From contig NZ_QTWS01000046.1 of the NCBI RefSeq assembly GCF_003461245.1, positions 1,060-18,441 of the forward strand: DNA of 17,382 nt, given 5' to 3'. Each line of letters begins with the position of its first letter. Within the stretch, counting starts at the first letter, position 1. The position numbers and the translations under genes were made by a program. The notes under the pieces are model-generated. The model saw only the letters and a list, made by a program, of their open reading frames with translations. It was not told the DNA's origin and searched no databases. Below are positions 12,911 to 17,382 of the stretch, one piece after another. Source of the DNA: Blautia sp. AF19-10LB (GTDB lineage Bacteria; Bacillota; Clostridia; Lachnospirales; Lachnospiraceae).

Positions 12911-13723
12911 TTATATGTTTGAAAGGAATTCTTCTATTAAACTATTTATCATCTCCGGTTTATCTGTATTAGAATTATGACCGGCCCCTTCAATCCACTT
13001 TAAAGGAATTTTCGTTTTTCGATGCCATTCTCTGTTATACCTTATGCATGAGCCGGCATGATCCTTTGTACCACATATCAACAAGGAAGGAGATTTGATT
13101 TCATATGGCAGATCCTTTTCCATTGCCTCTGCCAGAATACGAAACCCATGCCCGGCAATTTGGGCATAACGATGCTGATCACCATCATAGACTAGCATCA
13201 TTTCCTTCATCAGATTTCTGCCATAATTAGAAGCTGCAACTCCCTCAGTTCCGGATTTCAAAAGCAACTTCCATGGGTAATGTGCATATACTGGTTCCAT
13301 TCTTTTCAGAAGCCAGATCTCCACTGCTGTCACATAGTTTCTCTGGAGCGGTGCTGAATCAATGGAAATAAAACCTGCCAGCCGGTCAGGATACAATTGT
13401 GCATAAGCCTGTCCCACATATCCTCCCATTGATTGACCGATTATAATTGGTTTTATGATTTCTTCTTTTTCAAGAATCCCATTCAGCCATTTTGCCTTAT
13501 CAAACAGATCAAATTCAAACCGAAACGGCCAGGAAGAGGCATGAGCCGGTGCATCCCATACAATAATATTATATTTTTCCACGAAATACTCAACCTGTTT
13601 ATCAAACAGTCTATGGTCAGCAGTCAACCCCGGAAGAAATACAAGCGTCGTTGTATCCAAACTCAGAATACTTGACCAATAATGAATCGTTCCACAAGGA
13701 GTTTGATATATACTTTCCTTCAC
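12911..13723 (-). CDS. Alpha/beta-hydrolase (intact copy)
   Basis: A 270-aa cytoplasmic esterase/lipase-like enzyme. The catalytic triad can be placed: nucleophile S98 in GQSMGG, acid D221 in CGTKDHAG, and H249 in EGAGHNSN. The oxyanion region is LVFLPGLTADHRLFD. Start is a GTG with GGAGG seven bases before it. It follows the membrane-anchored 13753 gene by 29 bp, so the two are probably co-transcribed. A broken paralogue lies at 10086-10557 in the same orientation. The block between the copies (DUF1349, RhuM-Fic, GNAT) could be lost by recombination between them. The substrate is unknown; the family includes many carboxylesterases and acylhydrolases. Confidence 0.88.
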   Translation of the reverse strand: MKESIYQTPCGTIHYWSSILSLDTTTLVFLPGLTADHRLFDKQVEYFVEKYNIIVWDAPAHASSWPFRFEFDLFDKAKWLNGILEKEEIIKPIIIGQSMGGYVGQAYAQLYPDRLAGFISIDSAPLQRNYVTAVEIWLLKRMEPVYAHYPWKLLLKSGTEGVAASNYGRNLMKEMMLVYDGDQHRYAQIAGHGFRILAEAMEKDLPYEIKSPSLLICGTKDHAGSCIRYNREWHRKTKIPLKWIEGAGHNSNTDKPEMINSLIEEFLSNI

Positions 13724-13752
13724 AAGTTCACCTCCACAATTTCCTTGTATTA

Positions 13753-14233
13753 TTATTTCCCGTAGTTCTCCTCCCAGTAATCATACGCATCATCATATCC
13801 GCCATCATAATTTCCTCCACCGAATTCCTCAGCCCAGTCATCGGCGAAATCATCCGGATCATCATAATTATAAACATCATAAGAATCGTTTCTCCGGGAG
13901 GAATAAGAATTGCTGTATGTATTGTATGAACGCGATGGAGTACTCTTTTTTCCAGAAGAATAACTTCTTTGGGATTTACTGGAATAGCTGTTACTCGTAC
14001 TGTTTTTTCTTTGAGAATTTTCATATGCTCTTTCTCTTTTCATCGCCTCTTCATAAATACTGTTAATATGCTCCATGCAATAGTTTGTTCCCCAATCTTT
14101 TTTGTTCCAGCATCCCGGTTCATCACAGTAAAGATCCACTACCTTCAATGTAATTATGATTATCAGCTCAACACTAATGATTACTGTCGCTATGATTTTA
14201 AAAGTCTTTGAATAAAAAAAATCCGGCAGTCAC
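13753..14233 (-). pseudogene. Membrane-anchored Ser/Tyr/Asp-rich protein, frame interrupted at a T8 run
   Basis: The open part encodes VVDLYCDEPGCWNKKDWGTN and YCMEH, a small four-Cys/His-like cluster. A long low-complexity region rich in Ser, Tyr, Lys and Arg follows, then an acidic Gly/Tyr tail (DDPDDFADDWAEEFGG). Upstream in the same frame is a clear membrane segment (IIATVIISVELIIIITL) preceded by YSKTFK. This joins a GTG start at 14233 (AAAGGAG nine bases before it, reading MTAGFF) only if one T is removed from the eight-T run (14214-14221). The intact product would be about 159 aa: short N-in anchor, Cys cluster, disordered tail. A weaker internal TTG start at 14148 gives 131 aa without the anchor. 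It may be a pseudogene, a slippage-controlled gene or a sequencing error. Function unknown. Confidence 0.65.
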
Positions 14234-14301
14234 ATATCTCTTCTCCTTTATCTCTTTTATCTAATTCTGATGTTATCAGTTTACATCAAATAGCAGTGCA
14301 T

Positions 14302-14324
14302 AAATCCGCATAACCAACGGATTT
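14302..14324 (-). terminator. Possible terminator hairpin after the DUF6809-like gene
   Basis: AAATCCG and CGGATTT pair across a nine-base loop 35 bp beyond the stop at 14359. The U-rich tail is short (ATTTATG), so strength is doubtful. Confidence 0.35.
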
Positions 14325-14358
14325 GCCAGAACTAGTAGTTCTAAAGTATGTTTCGTTT

Positions 14359-14751
14359 TCACGACATCATTTCTAATACAGATTTTACCGTACTTTTTAA
14401 TCTCAGTCCATCCTTTATACCCAGGCGATAGAAAAACTCTTCTGTCTCTGCTCCGCTGGCAAATATTTCATCGCAATACTTCGTAAGCACTTCCTCTTGT
14501 TCCGAAGACAGTGTTTCCAAAAGCTTCTGGTATTCCTTCTCTATATTTTCATTATATGGCCGTGTATCTTGATTTGATTTCCATTCAGAATATGCTTTGC
14601 TCATACGATTGGAGATCATCTTATCAACAGACTCCTCTACGTCTTTTGACACCTTTGAGGGAGACTCTTGCTTTTGAACTTTTTCGTTCTTCGCTTTTTC
14701 AAGTGTTGACTCGTCAATATAGTGAATAATTTCCCTCAAATTTGACTTCAT
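14359..14751 (-). CDS. DUF6809-like helical protein, 130 aa
   Basis: The first half is charged and low in complexity (EKAKNEKVQKQESPSKVSKD). The second half (YQKLLETLSSEQEEVLTKYC, then EETEEFF-like helix and RLGIKDGLRLKSTV) resembles the DUF6809 pattern, where a helical hairpin ends in a G-x-x-x-G-x-x-L motif. This is recall, not a search. It is probably cytoplasmic. There is no clear ribosome site before the ATG at 14751, so the start is uncertain. It is divergent from the GGDEF gene with about 107 bp between them. Confidence 0.6.
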   Translation of the reverse strand: MKSNLREIIHYIDESTLEKAKNEKVQKQESPSKVSKDVEESVDKMISNRMSKAYSEWKSNQDTRPYNENIEKEYQKLLETLSSEQEEVLTKYCDEIFASGAETEEFFYRLGIKDGLRLKSTVKSVLEMMS

Positions 14752-14806
14752 ATGGATTATGCACAGTTCGTTTTTTCATAAAACCTATTCTGTTTTTCGA
14801 CTTCTG

Positions 14807-14815
14807 TGCTATAAT
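14807..14815 (+). promoter_or_regulatory. Extended -10 promoter of the GGDEF gene
   Basis: TGCTATAAT reads as an extended -10 (TG-n-TATAAT) about 44 bases before the GTG start at 14859. No convincing -35 is present, which extended -10 promoters can tolerate. Confidence 0.45.
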
Positions 14816-14858
14816 GCCTTATTATAAAAATTCCCATGGACAAAACGAGGTGAACCAA

Positions 14859-16476
14859 GTGAAAAAACAAACACTTGTGCCTCTTATCACTTTTTTACTG
14901 GGCATATGCCTTGTTAGTTTGATTGTATACAAAACAGACACCCACGAAAAAGAGCAGAGACACATAACAGCACAATTAAACGTAGTCACCTATGGCGAAC
15001 GAATAAAGAATGAAATTACAAATGGAATTGAGATCACAGATACCTTGAAGCAAATCTTAATAAGTGAAGATGGCGAAATCCATCAGTTTGAAACAATTGC
15101 AGGAAATCTTATGTCTGATTCTATTGAAAGTGTACAGCTCGCTCCTAATGGTGTTGTTACAGATATTTATCCGGCTAATGAAAATGAGGCAGGTAAGATT
15201 GATTTGATCCATGATAAAGACCGCGGAAAAATTTCCTGTTACGCAAGAGACAACCATACAATCATTACGCAGGGCCCCTTCAAATTTTGGATACGAATAC
15301 AAAATTTCAAAAACAGACGCTCCATGGAGTGATACTTATAAAGTGGTTTATCAATCAGATGGGCAAATAAATCGTCCTGTTTCTTATATATTTACAATAG
15401 GAGACGAAAACTGGAAATTTGAAGTAACTCCTAAAAGTGGATGGAGAAATGCCACATTACTGATAATCATCATCGGAATTTTTCTTACAATAAGCCTTCT
15501 CCTGTCAGTTCTTACCAGAGTATGGTTAGTAGCAAAAGAACATAAGGAAAAGTTTCAGATACTGGCGCGCACAGATTCTCTTACAAATATTTATAACCGC
15601 TATGGATTTGATGAATTTGCAGAAAAAATGATTCAAAAAAATCCAAAAACACATTTTGTGGCTGCGCTCCTTGATATCGATGATTTCAAGTTTATTAATG
15701 ATATCTATGGACATAATTACGGAGACAGGGCACTAAAGAATCTTGCAGACAGCATGAAGACTTTTTTCCCATCCGATGCATTACTTGGAAGAAATGGTGG
15801 TGACGAATTCTGCATTCTTTTACCAAATTGTACTTTTGCAGAAGCAGCTATACAGCTGCAGAAATTCACCAAACTTCCTAAATCATTCTCATACCATGGT
15901 AAGGAACATGCATTTTATATTTCTCTAGGATATGCAGAATACCCAACATTTGCATCCAATCGTTCACAACTCATGCGCTGCGCAGATGCCGCTCTTTATG
16001 AAATAAAGCTTCATGGAAAAAATGGATGTATGGTCTACAGAGAAGGACTTCGGTCAGGTGCCCGAAAACAACTTGGATTCGCATTCAAGGATATCTCTGA
16101 ACATCTTCCAGGTGCATTCATCATATACAGAGCTGACAAAGAAGATGATGAACTATTTTTTGCAAATGATGAATTTCTTCATATGTCCGGATATAAAGAT
16201 ATAGATGAACTGTTCAGACTTACTGAGAAAAGTTTTCGCAACTTGATTCGTGAAGATGAACAGCAACAGATAGAATCAAGTATCTGGGAACAGATTGACA
16301 ACGGCAATGAAAATGACTATATTCACTTTCATCTTCGAAAAGCTGACGGAACTTATTTTTCTGTTCTTGATCATGGAAGAATTGTAGAGAGCCCGCAATA
16401 CGGGAAAGTATTTTATGTATTGTTCATGGATTGGGAAGATATGCATATTCGTTACAATGATAAATTCGCAAGATAA
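14859..16476 (+). pseudogene. CHASE-GGDEF-PAS diguanylate cyclase, broken by internal deletion in the sensor domain
   Basis: The GTG start has GAGGTG before it. The N-terminal frame encodes a membrane segment (LVPLITFLLGICLVSLIVY), then a CHASE-type periplasmic sensor (NGIEITDTLKQILIS to NHTIITQGPF). Near 15283 the frame breaks: the conserved QGG/RNPIF part of CHASE is missing and sequence resumes one frame over at SNFGYEYKISKTDAPWSDTY. The second membrane segment (LLIIIIGIFLTISLLLSVL), GGDEF domain (ARTDSLTNIYNRYGF, LDIDDFKFINDIYGH, GRNGGDEFCILL) and a C-terminal PAS domain (HLPGAFIIYRADKEDDELFF) are intact. The inhibitory RxxD site upstream of GGDEF is absent (FPSD instead). An internal start near 15211 might still give a cyclase without a sensor. 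Confidence 0.85.
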
Positions 16477-16479
16477 AAT

Positions 16480-16668
16480 ATTGCAAAAAACAGAGCATAT
16501 AATCTATTTTCATATAATGTTTATGTCAGCAAGCTCTATCAAAAGGAAATCGACTTTGTTGCTCAGAGAAGCAACGAGAAGTTTTATATTCAGATCAGCG
16601 ACAACATTTCCGGGCAGTAAACATTTGAGAGAGAATGCTTTCCTCGGCTTCAGATTCGAGATGCTTCC
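16480..16668 (+). pseudogene. C-terminal remnant of a DUF4143-type AAA ATPase
   Basis: Right after the GGDEF stop a frame reads [36 protein letters not shown], stop (TAA 16618-16620), then TFERECFPRLQIRDA. This matches the nuclease-like C-terminal end of DUF4143 ATPases, where the usual text is [25 protein letters not shown]...TFERE...LLxIxDAYPK. The ATPase domain is missing and a stop replaces one codon. At about 16668 the sequence changes to the CpXC gene. It is a fossil with no start. Confidence 0.6.
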
Positions 16669-17189
16669 TTTATACCTGTCCAAGCTGTGGAGAGACCTTT
16701 CGTTTAAACTACTCTACACTCTATCACCAGATGGAAGATCTTATCATGATTTATCTGGTTTCTGAATCAGAAGTGGCCGAAACATATGATTTGTTTTATG
16801 GAGAACATGCTATGGCTGATTTTCGTACCAAAAAGTACTTAAACCGGAGTGTAACGCCTGCAAATCAGCTCGTTGAAAAGATACAGATTTTTGATGCTGG
16901 TAAGGATGACAGGATAATGGAACTTGTTAAATTACTTGCGGCAGATTCTATTCTTAAAAATGATCCTGATAAAGAATTTGATGAACTGTGCTTTGCTGTC
17001 GACAACGACGGAACAAATATTCTTGTAATCATTAATAAGGGTGAGATTACTGGTGCAGTTGACATTGACAATATGTATGAATTTGCTTCTTCACACTGCG
17101 ATGATTTCAAGGATCTCCGCGATGATGAGGATATTGTTATCAATCAGGAGTGGATCCTTAACAAACTTTCTGAAAATGAAAATGAATAA
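16635..17189 (+). pseudogene. CpXC-domain protein, N-terminally truncated
   Basis: From about 16668 the frame encodes FLYTCPSCGETFRLNYSTLY, then HQMEDLIMIYLVSESE, a C-terminal zinc-ribbon half of a CpXC domain. A 130-residue acidic region follows (KYLNRSVTPANQLVEKIQIF, then LAADSILKNDPDKEFDELCF) and ends NKLSENENE. CpXC proteins normally have a first CPxC pair before this; it is gone, replaced by the ATPase remnant. The frame runs open from an ATG at 16635, so a chimeric protein of 184 aa might be made; GAGAGAG before it is too close to be a good ribosome site. It ends before a strong terminator. Function of the family is unknown. Confidence 0.7.
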
Positions 17190-17223
17190 TATATTTGGTG
17201 GCTACACCCCCAAGCCTCTGTGG

Positions 17224-17275
17224 AATCAATAACGCTGGTACTGGATATCAAAATCCCGCACCGGCGTTATTGATT
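17224..17275. terminator. Long hairpin terminator after the CpXC gene
   Basis: Arms of 21 bases (17224-17244 and 17255-17275) pair at 19 positions with a ten-base AT-rich loop. The outer stem is AATCAATAACGC/GCGTTATTGATT. It shares the GGCGTTATTxATTG arm with the AIM24 terminator at 5220-5258 and should work on both strands. Confidence 0.7.
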
Positions 17276-17319
17276 GTAATTATCTTACATTGACAAAATG
17301 ATAGATTGTCAGCTCTGCA

Positions 17320-17382
17320 GTCGAGTAGACTAAGACCTCTCAATCTTAGCCCCTCACAGATCCGTACGTGCGGCTTTCCCGC
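17320..17382 (-). mobile_element. 3' end of a group II intron (domains V and VI), partial
   Basis: Read on the minus strand from the window edge, GCGGGAAAGCCGCACGTACG followed by GATC is the 3' two-thirds of a domain V hairpin. Its first strand (expected GAGCCGTAT) lies beyond the edge. TGTGAGGGG then leads into a domain VI stem (CTAAGA/TCTTAG) and the end CTACTCGAC, giving an approximate 3' splice site at 17320. The reverse transcriptase/maturase gene would lie outside the window. The exact boundary is an estimate. Confidence 0.7.

Noticed and set aside
13651..14024. Ile/Met-rich frames overlapping the low-complexity gene at 13753
   Set aside because: They arise from the repetitive ATCATC/GATGAT codons of the acidic tail; no ribosome site.

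Overview
The window looks like accessory chromosome from a low-GC Firmicute, most likely a Lachnospiraceae-type gut Clostridium. The reasons are AT-rich DNA, strong AGGAGG-type ribosome sites, occasional GTG starts, and a set of small proteins (AIM24, LURP-one, DUF6809-like, CpXC, RhuM-Fic) that I associate with that group. This placement rests on recall, not on a search.

Both edges fall in mobile DNA. The left edge holds a hairpin typical of the right end and omega-RNA tail of an IS200/IS605 (TnpB) element. The right edge cuts through domain V of a minus-strand group II intron. Reading left to right: 162-956 is a deletion-derivative insertion sequence with 20-bp terminal inverted repeats and a transposase lacking its middle. 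1091-2239 is an ArsB/CitM-type permease. 2418-3009 is a frameshifted helix-turn-helix gene, divergent from an intact XRE-type regulator at 3134-3649. 3756-4126 holds two tiny minus-strand genes (a 42-aa protein and a 71-aa membrane protein), divergent from an AIM24 gene at 4354-5190. 5320-7617 is a minus-strand block: sugar/maltose acetyltransferase, metallo-beta-lactamase-fold hydrolase, conserved 72-aa protein and LURP-one protein. 8130-9446 is a GC-richer cassette with an allantoate amidohydrolase/carbamoylase-type M20 gene, flanked by the ends of two other genes. 9502-14751 is a minus-strand run: iron-sulfur flavoprotein, broken alpha/beta-hydrolase copy, DUF1349 protein, RhuM-Fic protein, GNAT acetyltransferase, intact alpha/beta-hydrolase copy, an N-terminally frameshifted membrane-anchored protein and a DUF6809-like protein. 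14859-17189 on the plus strand holds a broken CHASE-GGDEF-PAS diguanylate cyclase, the tail of a DUF4143-type ATPase, and a CpXC-domain protein that has lost its N-terminus.

The theme is decay by internal deletion and end-joining. The transposase, one hydrolase copy, the GGDEF gene, the PLD-nuclease remnant and the ATPase/CpXC junction have all lost internal or terminal segments, while the flanking sequence stays recognisable. Two further genes are broken only by a homopolymer (A6 after C5, and T8), so they could be pseudogenes, slippage-controlled genes or sequencing errors.

I found no tRNA, rRNA or CRISPR array. The best candidates for something undescribed are the 42-aa/71-aa/AIM24 divergent locus with its repeat-dyad-repeat control region, the LURP-one/72-aa/MBL operon, the RhuM-Fic protein with a Cys in place of the Fic-motif Asn, and the T8-gated membrane protein.
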